From Ensifer adhaerens (lineage in GTDB: Bacteria > Pseudomonadota > Alphaproteobacteria > Rhizobiales > Rhizobiaceae), in the NCBI RefSeq assembly GCF_002940685.1, contig NZ_PNFP01000024.1, forward strand, positions 20,626-84,625: a stretch of 64,000 nt of DNA, in the 5' to 3' direction. A program made the position numbers and the translations under genes. Positions 1 through 6,955 of this stretch are shown here, piece by piece (position 1 is the first letter of the stretch; each line of letters starts with the position of its first letter). The notes beneath the pieces were generated by a model, which worked only from the letters and a program-made list of their open reading frames with translations, was not told the origin of the DNA and did not search any database.

Positions 1-258
1 ACCCAGGAATATCCGGATCGCTCGACGACGCTCGTCATCGAGGTCGAGGCACTGACCGGCGGCCCGGTTCTGACCGCCAAGGGCCCCGGCATCAAGGACG
101 AGACGGATATTGCGGTAAAGGGCCTGCCGGATGTCTTCCTCGAATTCTGGAACGCCAATCGCGCGGTCTTTCCGCGCGGCGTCGATCTCGTGCTGACGGC
201 CGGCGACAAGCTCGTCTGCCTGCCGCGCACCACCCGTCTTTCGCAGAAGGAAGCGTGA
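1..258 (+). CDS. phnH: C-P lyase subunit PhnH, C-terminal fragment
   Basis: Only the last 85 codons are present; the 5' end lies outside the window. The reading frame begins at base 1 and ends at TGA 256-258. The GPGI segment followed by FPRGVDL near the C-terminus is typical of PhnH, the subunit that joins PhnG, PhnI and PhnJ in the carbon-phosphorus lyase core complex. The phnI start follows 3 bases after the stop, as expected for a phnGHIJKL operon. The identification rests on this tail plus the following genes, which leave little doubt. Confidence 0.9.
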   Translation, partial: TQEYPDRSTTLVIEVEALTGGPVLTAKGPGIKDETDIAVKGLPDVFLEFWNANRAVFPRGVDLVLTAGDKLVCLPRTTRLSQKEA

Positions 259-261
259 CCC

Positions 262-1371
262 ATGTATGTAGCCGTCAAGGGCGGGGAAGCCGCCATTGCC
301 AATGCCCACCGCCTTCTCGCCGATCGCCGCCGCGGCGATCGCAACCTTCCCTCGATCACCATCGACCAGGTGGTCGAGCAGCTCGGCCTTGCGGTCGACC
401 GGGTGATGGCGGAAGCCTCGCTCTATGACCGTGCGCTCGCAGCCCTTGCCGTCCGTCAGGCGCGCGGCGACATGATCGAGGCGATCTTCATCCTGCGCGC
501 CTATCGCACGACGCTGCCGCGCTTCGGCTATTCCGAGCCCGTCGATACCGCCAGCATGAAGGTCGAGCGCCGCGTGTCGGCGACCTACAAGGATCTGCCC
601 GGCGGCCAGCTTCTCGGACCGACCTTCGACTACACCCACCGCCTGCTCGACCCGTCGCTGATCGCCGACGAAACGGTCGAAGAACCCGCGGTCAAGGAGC
701 CCGGCGAGCATGTGATGCGCGTCTCCGACATTCTCGACGGCGAAGGCCTGATCGAGGGTGACGGCCAGATGCCCGAAGGTCACGTCATGGGCGACCTCAC
801 CCGCGAGCCGATGGAGTTTCCGATGGCGCGTGACCTGCGCCTGCAGGCGCTTGCCCGCGGGGATGAAGGCTTCCTGCTGGCGCTCGCCTATTCCACCCAG
901 CGTGGCTACGGCCGCACCCACCCCTTCGTTGGCGAAGTGCGCATCGGCGAGGTGGAGGTCGAGCTCGATCTGCCGGAACTCGGCTTCGCCGTCTCGCTCG
1001 GTACGGTCCGCGTCACCGAATGCCAGATGGTCAACCAGTTCATGGGTTCGGCCAAGCAGCCGCCGCAGTTCACCCGCGGCTACGGCCTCGTCTTCGGCCA
1101 GAGCGAACGCAAGGCGATGTCGATGTCGCTGGTCGACCGGGCGCTCAGGACCGACGAGTTCAGCGAGGACATCGTCGCTCCCGCCCAGGATCAGGAATTC
1201 GTCATTTCGCACGCCGACAACGTCCAGGCGACCGGCTTCGTCGAGCACCTGAAGCTGCCGCACTATGTCGACTTCCAGGCCGAACTCGATCTCGTTCGCC
1301 GCATGCGCCGCGACTACGAGGCGGCGAACTCTGGCGAAACGCCGAAGGAACAGCGGGAGGCGGCAGAATGA
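262..1371 (+). CDS. phnI: C-P lyase core subunit PhnI
   Basis: A 369-residue cytoplasmic protein of normal PhnI length. PhnI is the subunit that, with PhnG, PhnH and PhnL, attaches a methylphosphonate-type substrate to the ribose of ATP with loss of adenine. The sequence starts MYVAVKGGEAAIANAH and contains the SLVDRAL and FVEHLKLPHYVDFQAEL segments expected near the PhnI C-terminus. It follows phnH by 3 bases. A gap of about 270 bases then separates it from phnJ, which is unusual for this tight operon and holds a small antisense reading frame (see 1404-1598). Confidence 0.95.
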   Translation: MYVAVKGGEAAIANAHRLLADRRRGDRNLPSITIDQVVEQLGLAVDRVMAEASLYDRALAALAVRQARGDMIEAIFILRAYRTTLPRFGYSEPVDTASMKVERRVSATYKDLPGGQLLGPTFDYTHRLLDPSLIADETVEEPAVKEPGEHVMRVSDILDGEGLIEGDGQMPEGHVMGDLTREPMEFPMARDLRLQALARGDEGFLLALAYSTQRGYGRTHPFVGEVRIGEVEVELDLPELGFAVSLGTVRVTECQMVNQFMGSAKQPPQFTRGYGLVFGQSERKAMSMSLVDRALRTDEFSEDIVAPAQDQEFVISHADNVQATGFVEHLKLPHYVDFQAELDLVRRMRRDYEAANSGETPKEQREAAE

Positions 1372-1403
1372 TCGCGCAAGCCGTCTCCTTGGCTGGCGAC
1401 CGT

Positions 1404-1598
1404 TCAGTCGCCGCCACCGTCCCCGCCGCCGCAATCGCCGCCGTCACCGGCATAGACACCACCGGCGTCACCCCCGCCGTCGTTCTTGCGCTTTCGGATA
1501 TCCGGCTCGCGCGCTGGCCGACGAGCAATGCCGAACAGGCCGGCAACCGCGGAACACACGACGAAGATCCCAACCACCCAGACGAAAATCTCGCTCAA
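1404..1598 (-). CDS. small membrane protein with Gly/Asp-rich tail, antisense between phnI and phnJ
   Basis: A 64-residue reading frame on the strand opposite the phn operon, starting at TTG 1598 with GGGG about 7 bases upstream. It encodes one hydrophobic helix (residues 4-23, VWVVGIFVVCSAVAGLFGIA), an RRPARE basic stop-transfer segment, and a C-terminal tail of repeated GGGD/GDGG units. This build (one transmembrane helix, basic patch, Gly/Asp-rich tail) recurs in rhizobial small proteins. The overlapping sense frame at 1368-1646 looks less protein-like. No function can be assigned. The hydrophobic block and ribosome site favour a real gene, but no homology search was possible. Confidence 0.45.
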   Translation of the reverse strand: MSEIFVWVVGIFVVCSAVAGLFGIARRPAREPDIRKRKNDGGGDAGGVYAGDGGDCGGGDGGGD

Positions 1599-1642
1599 AT
1601 CCTGGCCCCATCAGCGGTCGACACACTCAAGGGTAATCGGCG

Positions 1643-2521
1643 ATGAACGACCTTGCCACCTATAATTTTGCCTACCTGGACGAACAGACGAAGCGCATGA
1701 TCCGGCGCGCGATCCTGAAGGCGATCGCCATCCCCGGCTACCAGGTTCCTTTTGCGTCGCGTGAAATGCCAATGCCCTATGGCTGGGGCACCGGCGGCGT
1801 TCAGGTCACGGCTGCCATCCTCGGCCCGGACGACGTCCTGAAGGTCATCGACCAGGGTGCCGATGACACCACCAACGCGGTTTCGATCCGCGCCTTCTTC
1901 CAGAAGGTCGCCAATGTCGCGGTCACCACCCGGACGAAGGAGGCGACGATCATCCAGACGCGCCACCGCATTCCGGAGGAGAAGCTGACCGAAGGCCAGA
2001 CCCTCGTCTACCAGGTGCCGATCCCGGAGCCGCTGCGTTTCCTCGAACCGCGCGAGACCGAGACACGCAAGATGCATGCGCTCGAGGAATACGGGCTGAT
2101 GCATGTGAAGCTCTACGAGGACATCGCCCGCAACGGCCATATCGCCACGACCTATGCCTATCCGGTCAAGGTCGAGGGCCGCTACGTGATGGACCCGTCC
2201 CCGACGCCGAAGTTCGACAATCCGAAGATGCACATGTCGGAGGCACTGCAGCTGTTCGGCGCCGGCCGCGAAAAGCGGATCTACGCCGTACCGCCCTATA
2301 CCGACGTGGTCAGCCTCGACTTCGACGATCATCCCTTTGAGATCCAGAGCTTCGACAAGCCCTGCGCGCTTTGCGGCGCCGAAGACGTCTATCTCGACGA
2401 GGTGATCCTCGACGACAAGGGCGGGCGCATGTTCGTCTGCTCCGACACCGACCATTGCGAAGACCGCCGCGCCTGCGGCCATCAAGGTCACATGCTCGCC
2501 CGAAAGGAAGCCGCAGAATGA
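1643..2521 (+). CDS. phnJ: alpha-D-ribose 1-methylphosphonate 5-phosphate C-P lyase PhnJ
   Basis: The radical-SAM subunit (292 residues) that breaks the C-P bond of 5-phosphoribosyl-1-phosphonates. The family Cys pattern C-x2-C-x21-C-x5-C is intact: C241, C244 and C266 are the expected [4Fe-4S] ligands and C272 the thiyl-radical cysteine. The glycyl-radical Gly32 lies in IPGYQVPF. This numbering matches my recollection of the Escherichia coli enzyme, so it should be active. The ATG is 3 bases before the end of a short sense frame, and its TGA overlaps the phnK ATG. Confidence 0.97.
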   Translation: MNDLATYNFAYLDEQTKRMIRRAILKAIAIPGYQVPFASREMPMPYGWGTGGVQVTAAILGPDDVLKVIDQGADDTTNAVSIRAFFQKVANVAVTTRTKEATIIQTRHRIPEEKLTEGQTLVYQVPIPEPLRFLEPRETETRKMHALEEYGLMHVKLYEDIARNGHIATTYAYPVKVEGRYVMDPSPTPKFDNPKMHMSEALQLFGAGREKRIYAVPPYTDVVSLDFDDHPFEIQSFDKPCALCGAEDVYLDEVILDDKGGRMFVCSDTDHCEDRRACGHQGHMLARKEAAE

Positions 2522-3294
2522 GTACGCTCCCGCTCCTGAAAGTGAACGACGTCTCGAAGTTCTACGGAAGCCGCATCGGCTGCCGCAACGTCTCCTTCGA
2601 TCTCTATGCGGGCGAAGTGCTCGCCATCGTCGGCGAATCCGGCTCGGGCAAGACGACGCTTCTGTCGTGCCTCTCGACCCGGCTGATGCCGACCTCGGGC
2701 ATCGTCGAATACCACATGCGCGACGGCCAATACCGTGACCTCGCACGCATGGGCGAGGCCGAGCGCCGCTTTCTGATGCGCACCGACTGGGGCTTCGTGC
2801 ACCAGAACCCGGCCGACGGCCTGCGCATGACCGTGTCTGCCGGCGCCAATGTCGGCGAACGGCTGATGGCCGTCGGCGATCGCCACTACGGCAATATCCG
2901 CGCTACCGCCAGCGACTGGCTGCAGCGGGTGGAAATCGGCGTCGACCGCATCGACGACCAGCCGCGCGCCTTTTCCGGCGGCATGCGCCAGCGCCTGCAG
3001 ATTGCCCGCAATCTCGTCACCTCCCCCCGCCTCGTCTTCATGGACGAGCCGACCGGCGGTCTCGACGTTTCGGTGCAGGCGCGCCTGCTCGATCTGGTGC
3101 GCGGCCTCGTGCACGACCTCGGCCTTGCGGCGATCATCGTCACCCACGACCTCGCCGTCGCCCGTCTCCTCTCGCACCGCATGATGGTGATGAAGGACGG
3201 CGCCGTCATCGAACAGGGGCTGACCGACCGCGTGCTCGACGATCCGCGCGAGCCCTATACCCAGCTCCTCGTCTCCTCGATCCTGCAGGTGTAA
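2518..3294 (+). CDS. phnK: C-P lyase ATPase subunit PhnK
   Basis: ABC-type ATPase of 258 residues that docks on the PhnGHIJ core; it is not a membrane transporter. Walker A is GESGSGKT (residues 39-46), the signature is FSGGMRQR and Walker B is LVFMDEP. The ATG at 2518 overlaps the phnJ stop (ATGA), indicating translational coupling. The frame stays open further upstream inside phnJ, but that extension is low-complexity Arg-rich sequence and was rejected. phnL follows after 3 bases. Confidence 0.95.
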   Translation: MSTLPLLKVNDVSKFYGSRIGCRNVSFDLYAGEVLAIVGESGSGKTTLLSCLSTRLMPTSGIVEYHMRDGQYRDLARMGEAERRFLMRTDWGFVHQNPADGLRMTVSAGANVGERLMAVGDRHYGNIRATASDWLQRVEIGVDRIDDQPRAFSGGMRQRLQIARNLVTSPRLVFMDEPTGGLDVSVQARLLDLVRGLVHDLGLAAIIVTHDLAVARLLSHRMMVMKDGAVIEQGLTDRVLDDPREPYTQLLVSSILQV

Positions 3295-3297
3295 ATC

Positions 3298-4005
3298 ATG
3301 GCAACTCCCCTCGTTGTTTCCGAAGTCGCAAAAAGCTTCACCATGCACCTGCGTGACGGCGTCCGCCGGCCCGTCGTCGCCAATGTCTCCTTCTCGGTCA
3401 AGGCCGGCGAATGCGTCGTTCTCGGCGGCCCCTCCGGCGTCGGCAAGAGTTCGATCCTGAAAATGCTCTACGGCAATTATGGCGTCGACGAAGGCCAGAT
3501 CCTGATGGATCACGACGGGAAGCTCGTGAACCTCGCGACCGCCGAGCCACGCACCGTGCTTGAAGTCCGGCGCACGACGCTCGGCTATGTCAGCCAGTTC
3601 CTGCGGGTCGTGCCGCGCGTCTCCTCCCTCGACATTGTCGCCGAGCCGCTGCAGGCCCGCGGCATGCCGCTCGAAGAGGCACGCACCCACGCGGCCGAGC
3701 TCTTAAGCAAGCTGAACCTCCCGCGCGAGCTCTGGGGCCTGCCGCCGGCGACTTTCTCCGGCGGCGAACAGCAGCGCGTCAACATCGCCCGCGGCTTCAT
3801 CACCGACCACAAGATCCTTTTGCTCGACGAGCCGACCGCTTCGCTCGACGCGAAGAATAGGGCGGTCGTGGTCGAGCTGATCGCCGCGAAGAAGGCCAAG
3901 GGCACGGCGCTGATCGGCATCTTCCACGACGAGGAAGTGCGCGACGCCGTTGCCGACCGCATCCTCGACGTCTCGGCCTTCTCGCCCAGAAAGGCTGCCG
4001 CATGA
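3298..4005 (+). CDS. phnL: C-P lyase ATPase subunit PhnL
   Basis: Second ABC-type ATPase of the C-P lyase pathway, 235 residues, needed with PhnGHI for the first phosphonate-activation step. Walker A reads GGPSGVGKSS, the signature FSGGEQQR and Walker B LLLDEP, followed by the TASLDAKNR D-loop. It lies 3 bases after phnK, and its stop overlaps the next ATG (4002) by 4 bases. Products match the family in length and motif order. Confidence 0.95.
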   Translation: MATPLVVSEVAKSFTMHLRDGVRRPVVANVSFSVKAGECVVLGGPSGVGKSSILKMLYGNYGVDEGQILMDHDGKLVNLATAEPRTVLEVRRTTLGYVSQFLRVVPRVSSLDIVAEPLQARGMPLEEARTHAAELLSKLNLPRELWGLPPATFSGGEQQRVNIARGFITDHKILLLDEPTASLDAKNRAVVVELIAAKKAKGTALIGIFHDEEVRDAVADRILDVSAFSPRKAAA

Positions 4006-4616
4006 GCCAGAAACTCGGGCTCGAGCCCTTCATCCACCCGTCGGCGAGCGTCAGCAATTCGACGCTCGGCCGCTACACCGAGGTCCAGGAGCGCTCGCGG
4101 CTCGACGAGGTCGAATTCGGCGACTACTCCTACATCATGCAGGACGGCTCGATCTGGTGCGCGACGATCGGCAAGTTCGTCAATATCGCCGCGGCCGTGC
4201 GCATCAACGCCACCAACCATCCGACCTGGCGCGCGACGCTGCACCACTTCACCTACCGCGCGCCCAACTACTGGGACGATACCGAACTCGACCACGACCT
4301 CTTCGCCTGGCGGCGGTCGAACCGGGTGACGATCGGCCACGATGTCTGGATCGGCCACGGCGCCACTATCCTGCCGGGCGTCACAGTCGGCAATGGCGCG
4401 GTGATCGGCGCCGGCGCAGTCGTCTCGAAGGACGTCGAGCCCTACACCATCGTCGGCGGTGTGCCGGCCAAGCTCATCCGTGCCCGTTTCAACGACGGCA
4501 TCGGCGAACGCATGGACGCGCTTTCCTGGTGGGACTGGGACCACCAGCGCCTGCGCCGCGCGCTCGACGATTTTCGCGAGCTGACGGCAGAGGAATTTCT
4601 GGTGCGTTATGCCTGA
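4002..4616 (+). CDS. phosphonate-cluster hexapeptide-repeat acyltransferase
   Basis: Left-handed beta-helix acyltransferase of 204 residues. Hexapeptide-type turns are visible in the N-terminal part (HPSASVSNSTLGRYTEV) and again at VTIGHDVWIGHGATILPGVTVGNGAVIGAGAVVSKDV. It belongs to the xenobiotic acetyltransferase-like proteins that sit in phn operons, the type often labelled phosphonate-metabolism hexapeptide transferase. The acyl acceptor is not evident from sequence; aminoalkylphosphonates are a reasonable guess by analogy with PhnO, which belongs to a different fold. It is the last gene of the phn run. No phnM follows in the window. Confidence 0.88.
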   Translation: MSQKLGLEPFIHPSASVSNSTLGRYTEVQERSRLDEVEFGDYSYIMQDGSIWCATIGKFVNIAAAVRINATNHPTWRATLHHFTYRAPNYWDDTELDHDLFAWRRSNRVTIGHDVWIGHGATILPGVTVGNGAVIGAGAVVSKDVEPYTIVGGVPAKLIRARFNDGIGERMDALSWWDWDHQRLRRALDDFRELTAEEFLVRYA

Positions 4617-4626
4617 GCGACTGAAA

Positions 4627-4662
4627 AACCAGAGCGCCGGACACAGTTTCGGCGCTCTGGTT
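4627..4662. terminator. 13-bp perfect hairpin after the phn operon
   Basis: Arms AACCAGAGCGCCG (4627-4639) and its exact complement (4650-4662) enclose a 10-base loop, 11 bases after the acyltransferase stop. The plus strand has no T-run after the stem, but a run of A (4624-4628) precedes it. The hairpin therefore has a U-tail only when read on the minus strand. It probably ends phn transcription and may also block antisense transcription. Confidence 0.75.
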
Positions 4663-4741
4663 GCGGAGAATCAGCTCCTCACGATAGTGATAGTGGTGAT
4701 GAACAACGCCCAGTTGGCACTGCCACCCAGGAGCAGAACCC

Positions 4742-5278
4742 GTGAAACGACTTGGCATTGTGTTGCTTGCCGCATGTGCGATTTGCCCGCGAATGACCTA
4801 TGCCGGAACGACGCCATGCCCGCCGGAAAAATCGCTGTACGCGTTTGACTGGGGCGATGAAGATGGGACGCGTACGGTATTTATGCATCAGGTTGTGCCG
4901 CCAACAGAACTGCCGCCTCGCGCAACGGACGTACGCTTCGAAACCTGGCGGAAAGGCAAACTGATTTGGTCAGTTGACGGCGAAATCTATTGCTCCGACG
5001 TCGTTCCCATGTGCAACCTGAAGCTCGAAAGTACGGATGGCATGAGGCCGAACGAAGGGCACGAACAATGCGCCTCATTCCCTCTTGCAGTTGAGCAGAT
5101 CAGAGAAGGAGAGCAGATCGCCTACACGGTGTTTGGGGCACTTACGGCCTATTCCATGGGTTGCGGAAAATACGCAGCTATTCGAGTGCAGGATAAGGAC
5201 AACCTAAGCGCCTTCGAACGAACCGAGAAGATCTTTCCACTCCCATCGTATGTTCGATTCGAATCCTGCAAAGACTGA
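4742..5278 (+). CDS. secreted Cys-rich hypothetical protein
   Basis: A 178-residue protein with a signal peptide (MKRLGIVLLAACAICPRMTYA, likely cleaved before GTTPCPP). The mature part has seven cysteines, suggesting periplasmic disulfides. The start is GTG 4742 with AGGAG about 10 bases upstream. I recognise no family. Its codon use is visibly more AT-rich than its neighbours (for example the stretch after 4860), which may mean later acquisition or weak expression. It stands alone between the phn terminator and a gene on the opposite strand. Confidence 0.7.
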   Translation: MKRLGIVLLAACAICPRMTYAGTTPCPPEKSLYAFDWGDEDGTRTVFMHQVVPPTELPPRATDVRFETWRKGKLIWSVDGEIYCSDVVPMCNLKLESTDGMRPNEGHEQCASFPLAVEQIREGEQIAYTVFGALTAYSMGCGKYAAIRVQDKDNLSAFERTEKIFPLPSYVRFESCKD

Positions 5279-5306
5279 CGAGACTTGACCCGAACAATCT
5301 ACGGCC

Positions 5307-5903
5307 CTACGGCCCGTTCACAAGCCTCAGGATCAGCTGGTGGATATTGCCGCCATCCGTCAGCTCCACCTGGTCGAAGTCGCGGCTGCGCTGGCGCTGC
5401 GTCTGCGAGAGCGCACCGAGGCGCTCGGTCATGACGGTCCTGATCTTGCGGCATTTCGGGTCATCTGGAACGCTGAGACCCAGCGTCGCCTGCTCGATCG
5501 CGCGCACCATCTCCTTGATGAAGTCGCCGTGCACGAGTTCGTGCTTGCGCACGCCGTCGATGAAGATGTCCCAGTTCTCGCGCGTGCCTGCGGGCAACGG
5601 CTTTGCCGGCTTCGGCAGCGTATAGGTGATGATCAGCTTCGGCTTTGCGGTCGTCAGAACACAGGCGCCGCCCTGTACTTCGTATTTCCGCGTCCAGGTC
5701 AGCTTGAAATTGGTGTGCGCGATCGCCCTGCCGATCCCGGCTTTCGGACCGCGTTCGCCGATCGACGCGTAGAGCTCGGCACCCGTCTGACCGTTGATGG
5801 TGTAGAGCGCCTCCTTCTCGACCGGCTGCCATTCGGCAGATGCGAGCTGCGGCATGGACGCGAGGCAAAGGGCAGCGACGCCCAGGCAAAGGCTTTTGTT
5901 CAA
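5307..5903 (-). CDS. DUF922-family periplasmic protein, putative zinc protease
   Basis: From the preferred TTG start at 5903 (GAGGG 7-8 bases upstream) the product has 198 residues and a clean signal peptide ending QLASA; an in-frame ATG at 5951 would add 16 residues rich in Arg and Gly. The HELVHG motif is an HExxH zinc site, which supports the DUF922 prediction of a secreted zinc-dependent protease. The LTWTRKYEVQGGACVL and NWDIFIDGVRKHELVHG segments fit that family. Protease activity is inferred, not shown. The gene is convergent with the preceding plus-strand gene. Confidence 0.82.
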   Translation of the reverse strand: MNKSLCLGVAALCLASMPQLASAEWQPVEKEALYTINGQTGAELYASIGERGPKAGIGRAIAHTNFKLTWTRKYEVQGGACVLTTAKPKLIITYTLPKPAKPLPAGTRENWDIFIDGVRKHELVHGDFIKEMVRAIEQATLGLSVPDDPKCRKIRTVMTERLGALSQTQRQRSRDFDQVELTDGGNIHQLILRLVNGP

Positions 5904-5990
5904 TCCGAACCCTCGAAGTTCGCCTTTTCGGCGCGCGAATCCTCGCCGCATTCCTTAAACGCGAATCGGCCGATGGCAACAGGTCAAAAT

Positions 5991-6031
5991 ACAAAGGCAC
6001 CGCAGGCCATCTGGGCGCGCGGTGCCTTTGT
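5991..6031 (-). terminator. intrinsic terminator of the DUF992 gene
   Basis: A 13-bp perfect inverted repeat, ACAAAGGCACCGC (5991-6003) and its complement (6019-6031), with a 15-base loop, lies 60 bases beyond the DUF992 stop. Read on the minus strand, the stem is followed by ATTTTGACC, a short T-rich tail. Confidence 0.7.
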
Positions 6032-6091
6032 CGTCCTGTCCGGTCTGTCGGCGCTCCGTTGTGGGAGGTGCAACGGGCCGCGCAACCGACC

Positions 6092-6616
6092 TTAGTTGAC
6101 GGCCGTCAGCGTCATCGACGTGCCGGTGGCCGCCAGGTTGAGGCCGATCTGGCCGGTCACGCTGACCGTCTGCAGATGGATCGAACCGGAGGTGCCGCCG
6201 ACGAGGATGTTGGCACCAATGCCGGCACCAACCGTCGCCTCGGCCGTAGCACCCTGGTAGAGGCCGCCGAGCGAACCGCGGTGGTAGCCGGCCGTCGGTG
6301 CGAACACGGCCCAGATCAGGCGGCTCTGCGTCGTGAAGCCGACATCGACACCCATCTTGCGGATGGCGCCGGAATAATGGTCGGACGCTTCGGCGCCCAT
6401 GGTCGAGCGGAAGACGCAGTCGACTTCCTTGGCGGACCCGAGCACATAGCCGACGCCGCCAGCGATGTTGCAATCGAGATAGCCGATCTTGACGCCGTTG
6501 CTGGTGTCGGGCTCAGGCTGCGGTTGAACTGTCGCGAGATCGGCTGCGTTTGCGGCGATCGCGCCAGCGAGAACCAGAGACGCTGCGGACACCTTTACGG
6601 CAAAACTCTTTTTCAT
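6092..6616 (-). CDS. DUF992-family secreted protein
   Basis: A 174-residue exported protein: Lys-rich n-region MKKS, hydrophobic core and ANAAD cleavage site. The mature part is Gly-rich with two cysteines (YLDCN and DCVFR) and the IGYLDCNIAGGVGYVLGS opening typical of DUF992, a family common in rhizobial periplasms and of unknown function. GGAGA lies about 10 bases before the ATG. It has its own terminator (5991-6031), so it appears monocistronic. Confidence 0.85.
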   Translation of the reverse strand: MKKSFAVKVSAASLVLAGAIAANAADLATVQPQPEPDTSNGVKIGYLDCNIAGGVGYVLGSAKEVDCVFRSTMGAEASDHYSGAIRKMGVDVGFTTQSRLIWAVFAPTAGYHRGSLGGLYQGATAEATVGAGIGANILVGGTSGSIHLQTVSVTGQIGLNLAATGTSMTLTAVN

Positions 6617-6955
6617 TCTTGTCTCCTTCTCGGAACGTCAGAAATGATTGTCATTTGACCGGCGGCACACGAACTCAAGCACATAGCGCACGCTGCAGGA
6701 GAGCAAAGCCATAGCTCGCGATCGGGCAATTCCGTGGCAAGCCTTTAGCAGATGATAAAATTGGTCGGGTTTCCCCAACAATGCTGCAGATTGTGTTGAA
6801 AAAGCCACGGAAAAGCGCGCCAGCAGCGTCTTACCGATCCCCAGCGGGCACGCGGCTTGGGACGGCGGCGCTGGTTGGCGCGGAACTGGCGGTCACGCGG
6901 AGCAAGAATTTCCGATCGGGCGACGGCGCCGCCCGATCGCAGGAGATGGCGACAC
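6617..6955. other. 339-base intergenic region
   Basis: This stretch lies between the start of the DUF992 gene and the stop of the kinase gene, both on the minus strand. It should hold the DUF992 promoter, but I could not pick out a convincing -35/-10 pair. A run rich in A and T around 6745-6800 is the only compositional feature seen. No credible gene is present on either strand. Confidence 0.5.

Noticed and set aside
1368..1646. Plus-strand frame overlapping phnI and phnJ by ATGA at both ends
   Set aside because: The translation is Ala/Thr/Arg-rich with no clear fold, and the antisense frame in the same space looks more protein-like. Kept only as an alternative in the findings.
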